A stretch of 11,379 bases of DNA, from NCBI GenBank assembly GCA_036244855.1, contig BQKZ01010208.1, forward strand, positions 1 through 11,379, read 5' to 3'. This stretch comes from Temnopleurus reevesii. Taxonomy: Eukaryota; Echinodermata; Echinoidea; Temnopleuroida; Temnopleuridae. Each line of letters opens with the position of its first letter. The first letter of the stretch is position 1. The notes under the pieces are model-generated. The model searched no databases and was not told the DNA's origin. It saw only the letters and a program-made list of their open reading frames with translations. The translations under genes and the position numbers were made by a program. This document shows positions 1 through 8,110 of this stretch, piece after piece.

Positions 1-800
1 TCTGTGCGTACGACAGCTTTTTATGTGTATTATTCGGTGAGTGAGCCCTCTTCGCTACGCTCTTTGGTTATTATAAAATAAATAGGACACATTTGGTAGG
101 TCTCTCGCTCACGAAGGTAATGGTATTAAGAGTAGCATAGATCACCACAAGTCAACATACATTGTCATAATAGTGGACCTTTAATAGTTGCGATACAATA
201 ATCAGGGACGTAAAAATTCGGATCCCTCGGCTTTACTGAGTCAGACCTTTCCCAGCATAGTGATGCATGGTAGTAGTCTGCTGCCCACTTTTTTCAACAA
301 TATTGTCACCGGATTGGTTCGTTCCTGGCAACGGAGTTCCATACATCCTTTTCACAGAGTAATACTTCCATATTGTGTAATTGACCCCCGAAATAATTAT
401 TTTGGCTCGAATGTACTGAAATAGGCATACAGTGGTGCACACCGGTCCAGAATATTCATAAGGTCAAAATTAAAATGTGACCGAAGCAGCAGCTTAACAT
501 GACATTAATAACCACACTCTTCGCCCAAACAGATTAATTTATGTATTATTTGTTTAGCTATTATGATATTTAAACAGAGTAGCTTATATTACCAATTTCC
601 ATGAAGCCCTGTTTAAGTTTTTGAGGTTTCGGCGCTAAGTAGGATCTCTACTAAAATATCGTGTACAATCGTGACTTCTGTGTGATTGTGGCCTTAGTTA
701 GTGACAATAAAACAACTATCCCCATGAATGCATAAAATTTATGAAAGTACAACTCATGAATATTCCAAAGCGGCCGGTATTCTTGCAAATATATAGGGTC
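1..800. other. Non-coding, no supported gene
   Basis: I see nothing firm here. Short open frames near 190-440 exist on both strands, but they overlap one another, have unremarkable composition and match no family I know. A small palindrome (8-base arms around two central bases) lies at about 790-807, overlapping the end of the Death-domain frame. On the minus strand downstream of that frame I found no close AATAAA; an ATTAAA occurs only near 181-186. The stretch could be intron or intergenic DNA. Confidence 0.5.
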
Positions 801-1121
801 CTATATACCTTTTGTGTAGACGATCTGGGCAAGGTCACGCCGCTGCACGTACTTCAAAGCCTCCGCCAATCGCTGCCTGACCTCAGCCGGTGACCCGACC
901 TCGTTCTTCCGCCAGCGAAAAAGCATCGTTGTTATGGCGCCCTCTATGTTATTAGGGTTGTCATGTTTAAAATGGCTGAGTTTTGAATCTCCGAATCCTA
1001 GCCTTACTCCAAGCCGGAAAAAGTCTTCGGGGTAGAGTTTGGAAGCAAGTTCCATCAGTTCCAGTTCCCTGAGGTCTTCATTGTTAGAACTGTGAGGGAT
1101 TAAGATTTGCAGGGGAAAAGT
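801..1121 (-). CDS. Death-domain exon (probable innate-immune or signalling gene)
   Basis: The frame encodes one complete Death domain, an adaptor fold of six helices that pairs with other Death domains in apoptosis, NF-kB and NLR signalling. Visible landmarks are the opening ELASKLYPEDFFRLGVRLGF, the middle helix with FKHDNPNNIEGAI, the conserved Trp in TMLFRWRKN, and the final helix LAEALKYVQRRDLAQIV. That is about 85 residues, the usual length for the fold. The frame stays open upstream of the first Met (codons for NNEDLRELEL) to a 3' splice acceptor, AG at 1122-1123 behind a pyrimidine run; a second possible acceptor (CACAG) lies a little inside. It reaches a TAG at 801-803, but a plausible donor (AAG then GTATAT at 807-808) lies just before, so this may be an internal exon of 809-1121 rather than a terminal one. 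Sea urchins and amphioxus carry large expansions of such exons, often joined to NACHT or other immune domains; no partner domain is in the window. The domain call is firm; the exon limits and the gene are not. Confidence 0.8.
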   Translation of the reverse strand, partial: TFPLQILIPHSSNNEDLRELELMELASKLYPEDFFRLGVRLGFGDSKLSHFKHDNPNNIEGAITTMLFRWRKNEVGSPAEVRQRLAEALKYVQRRDLAQIVYTKGI

Positions 1122-1132
1122 CTAAGAGAAAA
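1122..1132 (-). promoter_or_regulatory. 3' splice acceptor of the Death-domain exon
   Basis: Read on the minus strand this is TTTTCTCTTAG, a pyrimidine-rich run ending in AG. It joins directly to sequence that stays open in the Death-domain frame and removes an in-frame TAG formed by the acceptor itself. The fit is good, but an alternative acceptor about 30 bases further in cannot be excluded by eye. Confidence 0.5.
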
Positions 1133-1533
1133 CATAAGGAGAGGGTGTCATTTACCATAAAGTGTGTAGCACTTCAGCATCAACCAATTCTCCTCACCGA
1201 CTATAGGCGATACCAAGTGATATCGATAGATACCTCCAGTATCGAACCTCTGGAGCCCGGAAGCATATTTCCGGTATATGTGATTCATGCACAGGTCACA
1301 GCTCTCATCCATGGGTATTTGTCAATGTTTCTCCTTCTGCGTCGTCCGCTGTGCACTCTATTGCCTCACAGAAAAAAACCCATAATATAATAAAACGTAA
1401 CATGTGAAGAAAAAAAAACTTAAGCTGAAAAAAATATATATTTATGAGCATTTAAAACGAAGCTATGGAGTAGGCGAAACAAAGTCCCATACAAATACAC
1501 GCAAACAGAACCGAAACGGAAGTGACCGTCCCA
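1133..1533. other. Non-coding, probably intron or intergenic
   Basis: No gene is supported. An 81-codon plus-strand frame at 1145-1390 lies opposite the presumed intron of the Death-domain gene and has no recognisable domain. A-rich runs occur at 1390-1440. Confidence 0.4.
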
Positions 1534-1717
1534 GCTCCACATAATTATTTTCTATAAAAGTTGTTGATTACCTCATCGGCTTCGAATTTATAATAATAGT
1601 CGGTGGGGATAATTGTATTAAATGGGCTCCACATAATTATTTTCTATAAAAGTTGTTGATGCCCTCATCGGCTTCGAATTTATAACAATAGTCGGTGGAG
1701 ATAATTGTATTAAATGG
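1534..1717. repeat. 92-bp tandem duplication, two copies
   Basis: Two head-to-tail copies (1534-1625 and 1626-1717) start with GCTCCACATAATTATTTTCT and end with TTGTATTAAATGG. They differ at about four positions: TA versus GC after GTTGAT, one T/C in the TATAATAATAG stretch, and one G/A in GGTGGGG. The junction is exact, and the next bases (GCT) begin a third copy that stops at once. The near identity suggests a recent duplication. No coding potential or known family is apparent. Confidence 0.9.
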
Positions 1718-1758
1718 GCTGGTTCAATCCCACATCATTTTGACGGGCTTCCTTTCCA

Positions 1759-1781
1759 CCCCCCCCCCCCCTTTTTTTTTT
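1759..1781. repeat. Poly-C / poly-T tract
   Basis: Thirteen C residues run straight into ten T residues. It is one of four C or G homopolymers of 11-17 bases in the window, the others being at 1974-1988, 4975-4985 and 5836-5852. Lengths of such tracts are unreliable in sequencing. Confidence 0.9.
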
Positions 1782-1973
1782 GTTGCGAGGTGCACTATGG
1801 GAAATTTGGTAATATATTGATTGTATCTAATGGTAATTCTTTTGACTTGTGGATATGATAATACCATTTCCCTTCACCTTGGCTCACCTCACATCTAAAT
1901 GTTCATGTGCAAACATACTACTTCCTGGGTTATAAAAGCAGAGGCCGGGGAACTGGGAGCTGGGGAGTTGCAA

Positions 1974-2155
1974 CCCCCCCCCCCCCCCACAAAAAATAAT
2001 TATAAATAAATAAATAAATGATTAACTAAATAAATAAACAAGTGAATGACTAAATAGATAAATTAATAAATAAGTAAATTAATTAATTAAAATTAAAATT
2101 AAAATAGAAAAAAAATAAATGAATAAAAAATAAAAAATAAGCATAAAAATAAAAA
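1974..2155. repeat. Poly-C tract followed by A-rich (AAAT)n-like low-complexity DNA
   Basis: Fifteen C residues are followed by about 165 bases of degenerate AAAT/AATAA repeats with almost no C or G. The A-rich part could be an eroded microsatellite or the tail of a retroelement. I see no recognisable retroelement body in the preceding 200 bases, so it is left as simple repeat. Open frames crossing it are products of composition. Confidence 0.8.
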
Positions 2156-2329
2156 ATGGGCAACAACAATAACAACAATAATGAAAACACCATACTTACA
2201 CTAAACACACACTGTGGAATTGTGAAAACTCCCACCGGCAGCCTATTACCTTTCAAAATGATTCGAATAGCTAAATTAACCATTGCCTTAGCCCAACACC
2301 AGTTAGAAATGTATCTAATTGTTATCTAC

Positions 2330-2485
2330 AACACGATAAAGTCGAACTCAATTTCAATTCTCCTGTGTAATGCTATTGAATTCCGTACCGGCTTTTCATT
2401 GTTGTGTCCGCGCAGTTGAATACACGGTGAACAAACCTATTGTCTGCGTTCTACTTAACTTTTCGGAAATAGTTTATATCGTGTT
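2330..2485. mobile_element. MITE, complete copy A, with 4-bp target duplication
   Basis: This 156-bp non-autonomous DNA transposon begins AACACGATA and ends TATCGTGTT, and is flanked on both sides by CTAC (2326-2329 and 2486-2489). Its right end, reverse-complemented, matches the left end of the partial copy at 5679 at about 39 of 41 positions, which defines a long terminal inverted repeat. Its own left end has lost some 20 bases after AACACGATA relative to the copy at 9148. The interior shares GTAATGCTATT, TTGTTGTGTCCG and CCTATTGTCTG with the 9148 copy. It has no coding capacity and would depend on a transposase elsewhere. The differing target sites rule out the TTAA specificity of piggyBac; families known for 4-bp duplications include Chapaev and Sola, but the superfamily is not determined here. 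Confidence 0.85.
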
Positions 2486-2550
2486 CTACCCATGGTGTCT
2501 GGCATGCTGCAAAAATAAAATCTAAAAGGGATTTAACCCATGAAAGCTCA

Positions 2551-2631
2551 CAATGATGATGTTCATAATGATGATGATGATGGTGATGGTGATGGTGGTT
2601 GTGATGACAATGGTGATGGTGATGATGATAA
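2551..2631. repeat. ATG/GTG-type triplet microsatellite
   Basis: This is an interrupted GAT/GGT triplet array. It abuts the SINE-like sequence at 2632 and probably represents that element's expanded 3' tail, since the complete SINE at 6212 also ends in a triplet array on the same side. Confidence 0.8.
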
Positions 2632-2695
2632 TTGAAAAGATCTCTCGTATAGCGCCAGTCTCCGCCTCTGCTAGGTGATCATGGCGCTTGCTCTA
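2632..2695 (-). mobile_element. SINE 3'-end fragment
   Basis: The segment shares GTATAGCGC, a CAG-T-CC block and TCATGGCGCT, in the same order and spacing, with the tail part of the SINE at 6212-6503. It is likewise bordered on the left by a triplet microsatellite. Read on the minus strand it is the last 60 or so bases of the element before its tail. The tRNA-derived head and the middle are absent, as expected of 5' truncation during retrotransposition. Confidence 0.6.
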
Positions 2696-3265
2696 TAAAA
2701 TCTTCGGTCCCAATTGTTCCCGTAAGAATCATCACAAATTCCAAAACTACAAAATGAAGGCAAACTATAAACTTAATGTACGCGAAAGGAAACGTTTTAA
2801 AGTTAAAATGATAAATACGAACCTCGTAGTTGAAGAAAACAAATCGTTCCCGCTCGACGCCATATTCTCAATTATCTCGCTATTTCCTATTCATAACTCG
2901 TGAACCCGCAACAATATAGTTTCCTTTGCACGGTGCTCTCACTGTGAGCCGAAGGAACAATGGTTTGGGACAAAGTTAACGACATTCATTCAGGCATTAA
3001 TAATAGCTAAAATGCACACAAAGAAATTTAATCTCCTCCTATTCTGCTGAGAAATGTTGAACACCTGTCAGTGAAAGAACAGGGATAACCATTTTTGTTC
3101 TTTCATGTCCACCTAGCTATTGTGAAAGCTTGAATGAAGTTGTATGTATACCATACTTATATACGTTTTTAATCGTATACATTAGATACGGGCGCATCGT
3201 TGTGAGTCGGATGGAGACGATTTAGGGGTGCTAGCCCACTGGGTCATAGCTAGGGGGCGCCAGTT
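2696..3265. other. Non-coding, no supported gene
   Basis: A 71-codon plus-strand frame at 2688-2903 is Lys/Asn-rich and has no recognisable domain. A minor hairpin (GAAAGAACA near 3074 against TGTTCTTTC near 3097) is visible. GGGGGCGCCAG just before the microsatellite at 3266 faintly recalls the SINE tail, but the match is too short to call. Confidence 0.4.
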
Positions 3266-3304
3266 TTAATAATATTAATAATAATAGTAATAATAATGAT
3301 GATG

Positions 3305-3361
<57 letters not shown>
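3266..3361. repeat. (AAT)n microsatellite
   Basis: About 95 bases of AAT triplets, interrupted at first by AGT and GATGAT and then pure for some 55 bases. Such arrays commonly mark retroelement tails in this window. Its length is likely to vary between individuals. Confidence 0.95.
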
Positions 3362-3362
<1 letters not shown>

Positions 3363-3513
3363 AGTCTTCTAACATAGAGTTTTCAATTAATCGATTAAAA
3401 AAAGCAATTCTGATTGGTTTCTGGTTAGTCTATTAAACAAAATTCACATGCAACAAAGATCTTGATTGGACATTTACACCACGGGGCACTAGCAGTTATC
3501 GTATAATATTCAC

Positions 3514-3689
3514 CTGGGTGGTGTTTCTCCAAGATACGGAAGACTTTGAATATGATTTCAAGAACGACTGGTACCAGTTCTTGTGCTGAATGATCGAGAA
3601 TTGTATGCGTATGACACTCGTTAACGTATACCAGTCTTTCTTAAAGTTGTTCGTGAGTTTAAAAACAAATTTGGTAAAACACCACCCAG
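3514..3689. mobile_element. Inverted-repeat element (MITE-like) with palindromic core
   Basis: The 176-bp segment starts CTGGGTGGTGTTT and ends with the exact inverse, AAACACCACCCAG. Further in, the left TTTCAAGAACGACTGGTA (about 3555-3572) is matched in inverse by the right TATACCAGTCTTTCTTAAAG (about 3629-3648). A near-palindrome centred on ACTGGTACCAGT lies inside the left half. No coding capacity exists. I could not find a convincing target-site duplication: the left flank is TTCAC and the right flank is ATTAA. The superfamily therefore stays open, and the element may have eroded ends. Confidence 0.65.
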
Positions 3690-4133
3690 ATTAAATAAAA
3701 AAGTAAAAAGAAAAACATTAATTAATGCCAATAGCTATTCCGGTTTCTTTTACAGACATTGTGAATCAATGTTTGAATGAAAGTTGTTATTCTTCTCCTA
3801 TTTTTTTCCTATGTCATGTTCTTAGTGTGTGTGTTGATTGATTTTGCATCATCGAGGTCATAGACAGGAACAATATACTTCCGGGGCAACATGACGCAAC
3901 TTCCTGAGTGTATACAGGGGTATGAATCAATAGTCGGGTTAATTTTTTTCTCAAAATAACGTTTTTTCCTTCAGCAATGAAAAGAAATTAATGATTTTCA
4001 TGCTAGCAATCTACAGTTGTAATCAAATGATAGAATAATTAGCGATTCGATTGGTAATAGAGTAAATGAATTGAATGAAAAGGGCGCAGATCCAGAAGCA
4101 AAGCTTATGTTGGATGCGCCGACTGATACGAAA
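3690..4133. other. Non-coding, no supported gene
   Basis: AT-rich sequence with no recognisable gene or repeat. A minus-strand frame at 4023-4217 is composed largely of Ile and Tyr because it reads through the TATAA microsatellite, and it is not a gene. Confidence 0.4.
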
Positions 4134-4560
4134 AAATATAATATATAATATAATATAATATAATACATAATATAATATAATAATATAATATGATATACAT
4201 GTATTTATATAACGCAATTACTATACTAAATATATTCAGCTGCGCTAGTTATGTCTTAATGCCAAATTGTTTTCTTAAGAGAAAAGATATGTTTTTAAAT
4301 TGGACTTGAAGGTATTTAGGGATTGAGAGTTTCTGATGTGGATTGGCAAGCTCTTCCAAAGTATTGGAGCTGCTATGGCAAAAGCATGGTCTCCCATCGT
4401 GAGTTTTGTTTTGTGGTTAGGAATGTTGAGTATCCGTGTATCTCTAGAGCTGTATAGGCTGTGACTGTGTGACTGGCCTTTGAATCTAGGATTACAATAC
4501 ATACAATATACACGATTTATAGAACAGGAACAATAAAGAGGGAGTATCTGAAACATCAAA
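4134..4560 (-). mobile_element. 5'-truncated LINE 3' end (CR1/L2-like reverse transcriptase C-terminus)
   Basis: On the minus strand a frame ending at the TAA at 4275-4277 contains GDHAFAIAAPILWKSLP, then an NSQSLNTFKSNL block and KTYLFS. This is the typical last 40-50 residues of the ORF2 polyprotein of CR1/L2-type non-LTR retrotransposons, after the reverse transcriptase thumb. The catalytic domains and the endonuclease are missing, as usual for 5'-truncated copies. Recognisable homology starts near SHSLYSSRD, around 4480; the frame further upstream is probably flanking DNA. After the stop comes about 80 bases of 3' UTR, then a TATAA/TATTA microsatellite (4134-4196), the expected tail. The copy is a fossil and cannot transpose. 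Confidence 0.8.
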
Positions 4561-5678
4561 GGGTATCTGATGCCAAAAATAATAATTTGCTAGTTGGTAG
4601 TGTACACATACACCAATTTACCTAAACATCACAAAAAATGTGATAATTTGTTTCGGTTTTTTAATATTGAATTTAAAGAATTGAATACTTCTCATGATAA
4701 TTCAAAATATGACTGCTACGAAGACTGGCTCACAGGCAAAACAAATACCTTCCGCCGCCAAGCTGACAAGCGAAAAAAAGAGGAAAGGAAAATGGCCTAA
4801 AAGAACGAAAGAGAAATGACGGCCCCCTATGCTTTATGTGTGAACGAGATTTCATAAACCATGACAAGCTCGTAGCATTGGGCGATCTCTTTTTATTGTA
4901 GTTCTTCTAACTTCAAGTTTAGCTTACTACATGTAAGTGTGAACAGTATTATTATTTTTGTAATGGTTGATTTAGGGGGGGGGGGTAATGATCGTTGTTA
5001 GCAAAACTTAAGGTTTGGGGTTATTGGTAGAGATATGGCAATTGAGAACCACTCCAGAGGGACGTGTGCACTATAAAGAGTCTTTTTTTAATTACTCACA
5101 CTCTCTAAATTCTAAAGTTTTGAGTCTTAAAACTTAAAACCAAAAGCTTGGACTATGTAGTATGACAAAACCTTAGGATTTAAATATTGAAATTAAACCT
5201 CTTTTCAAGTCATCATGGCACTTAATATTTGAACCTTATAATGCATTAATATACATACATGCGTACAGGTACATTGTCATATGCATACCTAATTAGATTA
5301 ACATTTGGTTTTCAAATATGATGATCAGACTTATAAATTCAGACCTTTGATTTGATACCAGTTTCTTCAATAGTCAATGATTTTGACATTTTAGCAATCA
5401 TGTCAAATGCAATGAAATTCAGTATCATTATTAAGCTCCCATTTATAATCGCCTGCTTTCACATGACCTGTCTAAAACTGAAGAATGGTTTTGTTTGTTT
5501 TGTTATCCACGCCTTTTCTGATTAATCTACTGATCGTATTATGGTGAAATGATCTTAATCACCAATATACTGTGGTAATTGTGACAAACGATTCCAAGTA
5601 ATAAAAACCAAATATGATGTCACTTAAATTTCCCTTTTCAAAAACACAAGTCGGTATCGATTTGAATATATATATGTA
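4561..5678. other. Non-coding, no supported gene
   Basis: This is the longest stretch without an identified element. A 68-codon plus-strand frame at 4594-4800, rich in Lys and Asn, has a low-complexity C-terminus (KRKKEERK) and no family I recognise; I do not call it a gene. A run of 11 G lies at 4975-4985. A tiny hairpin (ATCACA-AAAAA-TGTGAT) is at about 4628-4644. Nothing else stands out. Confidence 0.4.
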
Positions 5679-5757
5679 AACACGATATAAACTATTTCCG
5701 AAAAATTAAGTCGAACGCAAATTCTATGCTCCTTTGTAATGCTATTAGAATTTGGAA
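5679..5757. mobile_element. MITE, partial copy C (left end only)
   Basis: This is the left end of the MITE family at 2330 and 9148. It begins AACACGATATAAACTATTTC and runs through TTAAGTCGAACGCA to GTAATGCTATT. After about 5757 the resemblance to the other copies is lost and no right inverted repeat follows. The missing end means its target duplication cannot be tested. It preserves the best left terminal repeat of the family, nearly perfectly complementary to the right end of copy A. Confidence 0.75.
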
Positions 5758-6211
5758 TTTATTCATTTGAACGTCATCGACATATACAGCCAACATTTTG
5801 TTCTGATTACATTTTTGTTCATATACATTGTGCTACCCCCCCCCCCCCCCCCATGCTATGTGTCTGTAAATTTAGATTTCCAAACTTATTTTGAGGAGTT
5901 TATTTCCAGGCAATCAAAGAATAATTTGAATAATAATCTATTAAAAAGGGGGTAAAAGGTCTTTTTTTTTATCTTCGGCGTCTTCACGCGCAAAAGAGAG
6001 TGAGCTTTATCACCATTTATTTATTCATTCATTTAGTTTAGCTTATTTTTCCTCGAGGTGTGTTAAGGCCAAAATACAGTGCGTTCGCACTCCTGCACAC
6101 CCGTTTTCTCACACCTCTGCGTTTTAAACCTACCATCATAAGTGGGTCCAGCGTTGTTAAAACGCTCATCGAGCGCTCACTGTATGCTGATCAGACGATG
6201 AACTGCGATCA
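5758..6211. other. Non-coding, includes a poly-C run
   Basis: Seventeen C residues at 5836-5852 interrupt AT-rich DNA. A 67-codon frame crossing the C run gives a Pro tract and is not a gene. The sequence at 6060-6200 is less AT-rich than its surroundings and holds AAAACGCTC and GAGCGCTC motifs, but no element could be defined. Confidence 0.4.
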
Positions 6212-6503
6212 AGAATAATAATAACGATAATGGTGGCTGCTTGTATAGCGCGCAGTTCCATCTTATCGGTGCTCATGGCGCTGAAGCTTTATACTCACTA
6301 TTACCCGGCTCTAGCTGGCAACCATTACGGCGCTCCGCATTTCAAGGAATTTCTTCCTGCCGTCCCCATTTACCTCACCTGGGTCGAGTGTAGCACAAAG
6401 TAGATGAATTTCTTGCTGAAGGAAATTGACGCCATAGGTGGGATTCGAACCTACGACCCTCTGGTTGAAAGGCGTGAGTCAGAACCACTACACTACGGCG
6501 CCT
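6212..6503 (-). mobile_element. tRNA-derived SINE, near full length
   Basis: On the minus strand the element opens with a tRNA-like head (about 6430-6502): an A-box-like TAGTGTAGTGG, and a perfect B box GGTTCGAATCC inside a T-arm with loop TTCGAAT. These form the internal RNA polymerase III promoter. A middle region follows with ACTCGACCCAGGTGAGG and GGAATTT-type blocks, of a kind I recall from dispersed repeats of marine invertebrates. The 3' part carries AGCGCCATGAGC and GCGCTATACAAG and ends in a short (ATT)n tail at 6213-6232. The fragment at 2632 belongs to the same family. The anticodon arm no longer pairs, so it is not a functional tRNA. Like all SINEs it encodes nothing and would have depended on a partner LINE. 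No clear target duplication was found. Confidence 0.85.
6430..6502 (-). other. tRNA-like head of the SINE (Pol III promoter boxes)
   Basis: The 5' seven bases GGCGCCG can pair, with wobble, to TGGCGTC at the other end. The T-arm loop TTCGAAT is canonical and the B box is exact. The anticodon stem does not fold and the acceptor spacing is off by a few bases, so this is a tRNA relic acting as a promoter, not a tRNA gene. Confidence 0.7.
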
Positions 6504-6569
6504 CCAAAGCGTACGCCAAACACTAGTCCGCCGTCTTTGTGTGTCCAGGGAGCGTTTTTATCGTAAAAA

Positions 6570-7026
6570 AATGTGCAGAGTATTTATACAGATTTTATTC
6601 AAAGACTTATTTATCTATTCAAATATATTTATTCAGGATAACAAGATCAGTTAAAATTTGTTTTACATCATTGTCCGAAGATTAAACACATAATAAAATC
6701 AAGAACATTGGAATATAGGCATGAAATACATAACTACAAAATTTGTATAAATATTCATAAATTACATAAATATGAATTACTTATAAGGTAAGTCTATCAT
6801 AAAAGATTAGTGAAATATTGAATATTAGAAGTATAAATTGACTGTCAAGAAATGAATAAATCATTAAAAGAATTGATTGATCCTTAAAGAATAACTTTTT
6901 ATAATGATATCTAAAACCGTCAAAAGATATTGTATTTTGTAGATCGTTCGGGAGATTGTTCCATTTTATTGCATATGCATATTTAAATAATTGCTTAAAC
7001 GATTGAAGTTTATGATTAGATTTGAT
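6570..7026 (-). mobile_element. 5'-truncated LINE 3' end with reverse transcriptase C-terminal remnant
   Basis: A minus-strand frame open from 7026 to the TAA at 6781-6783 contains YAYAIKWNNLPNDLQN followed by a TISFDGFRYHYKKLFF stretch. The W-N-x-LP core, followed by a segment ending in a lysine-rich F-x-x-x-x-K-K block, marks the extreme C-terminus of CR1-like ORF2 proteins. It has no Met start, so it is easily missed. The RT catalytic motifs are absent. About 200 bases of AT-rich 3' UTR follow, with several AATAAA-like motifs (GAATAAATATA, TGAATAAAAT) near 6570-6640. It differs clearly from the LINE remnant at 4134, so it is a second family. The exact boundaries are estimates. Confidence 0.6.
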
Positions 7027-7215
7027 TTAATTTGATACATTTATTTAAACACGGTTAAAATCCTAGTTCAGCACATGCTGTTTTTCAATGGGGCCGTGCA
7101 GTAAAAATACATTCAATTACACTGGATACATCATGTACATTATACATTAAAAATACATGTAACAAATATAAGGATTCAAAATGAAGTATTATACTTGAAA
7201 TACATGAATTACAAA
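7022..7215 (-). mobile_element. Probable LINE 3' UTR remnant, adjacent to another LINE end
   Basis: Read on the minus strand the segment carries GGCCCCATTGAAAAACAGC, then a small palindrome (CAGCATGTGCTG, 7069-7080), and ends in GTTTAAATAAATGTATC. A CCCC-TTGAAAA-CAGC hairpin followed by an AATAAA-like end is typical of the 3' UTR of CR1/L2-like LINEs in invertebrate deuterostomes. No coding remnant is recognised upstream. It abuts the LINE remnant at 6570-7026 in the same orientation, implying two successive insertions. The upstream boundary is a guess. Confidence 0.4.
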
Positions 7216-8110
7216 AGTTAAAAAAAAATATCCAGACCATTTCAAGATGACGATTTAGAAGGGATGGTACTCGTTGAATAGGTATTTCATATGTGAAAAC
7301 TATGTCTATTTAGGTACATTTCAACTTCATTAAAGCACCCATAATTTGAAAACTCAGATGGCTAACCAACTTCAAATTTTGCAAATCCAAATGAAAATAG
7401 CTGGCGGGAAAAGACTGTTTTAGCTGTTGACCTATTTTTTTCTGGAAAGCTCCTCATGGAAGCAAAATTATTGTAGGGGCAAGAAAAATTTAGTTGAGGG
7501 TAACTTCCCAATAAGGGCAGAAGAGACTGCATCGAATGAGGTATGCATCGGGGAACAGAGACTAAATGCGGCGCCAATATGTATTAAGAATATGCGGGTT
7601 TACTTATATATTCAAATTTATGTGTGTTTCTTGCTCTCGAACGTAGTTACGTGGTATTCCTTAACCCATTTGATAACAATAACACTATGATACTTGGAAT
7701 CCAGTTTGCATACATTACTTGTTGCTATGTCGGGCAAGCCTAGGGCAAGTTTTAGGGTTGTCAAGAACAACCTTTGTGTTAAAGGTATGCATAAAATGTG
7801 CATCTATTAGTAAACCCGCCTATTGTCAAATGGGATGTGAGACTTAGTTCCAGGAAGAAAAACAAATAACAATTAGCAACAATAAAAGAGCACACGCGAT
7901 TATAACATCAATGATACGAATATGATAGTATAACACTCTTCATTAGATTAGACAAAATTATAACAAAATTACAGTGTATTAGTTTAATCTAATTTTACGT
8001 ATATGTCTTTATTGATTAATACAAACTTATAATTATAATTCAAACTAATAAAAGAACAACATTATGCATGCTAAGTTAAATGTGCTTATTTAATACATGG
8101 CTGTCGGTTT
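7216..8110. other. Non-coding, no supported gene
   Basis: Several short frames on both strands between 7360 and 7800 overlap each other, so most cannot be real, and none has a domain I recognise. The region from 7850 to 8100 is strongly AT-rich with weak inverted repeats around ATTAGATTAGA and TTTAATCTAAT. No element was defined. Confidence 0.4.

Noticed and set aside
1931..1970. TATAAAAG followed by a GC-rich stretch, resembling a core promoter
   Set aside because: No initiator, no open frame and no transcript-like feature follows; next come a poly-C tract and A-rich repeat. TATAAAA is common in AT-rich DNA.
3266..3361. CRISPR-like or satellite array
   Set aside because: It is a plain triplet microsatellite with no spacers. 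No repeat-spacer pattern occurs anywhere in the window.
4023..4217. Hydrophobic minus-strand frame suggestive of a membrane protein
   Set aside because: The Ile/Tyr runs are a translation of the TATAA microsatellite.
4594..4800. 68-codon plus-strand frame with a basic C-terminus
   Set aside because: It has no domain, splice context or conservation evidence. The Lys/Asn bias follows from AT-rich composition.
6430..6502. Functional tRNA gene
   Set aside because: The A and B boxes fit, but the anticodon stem does not pair and the acceptor spacing is wrong. The sequence continues into a SINE body and tail.
6150..6560. DNA transposon around the SINE, suggested by AAAACGCTC on the left and GAGCGTTTTT on the right
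   Set aside because: Only about nine bases match in inverse orientation and no further arm similarity or target duplication was found.
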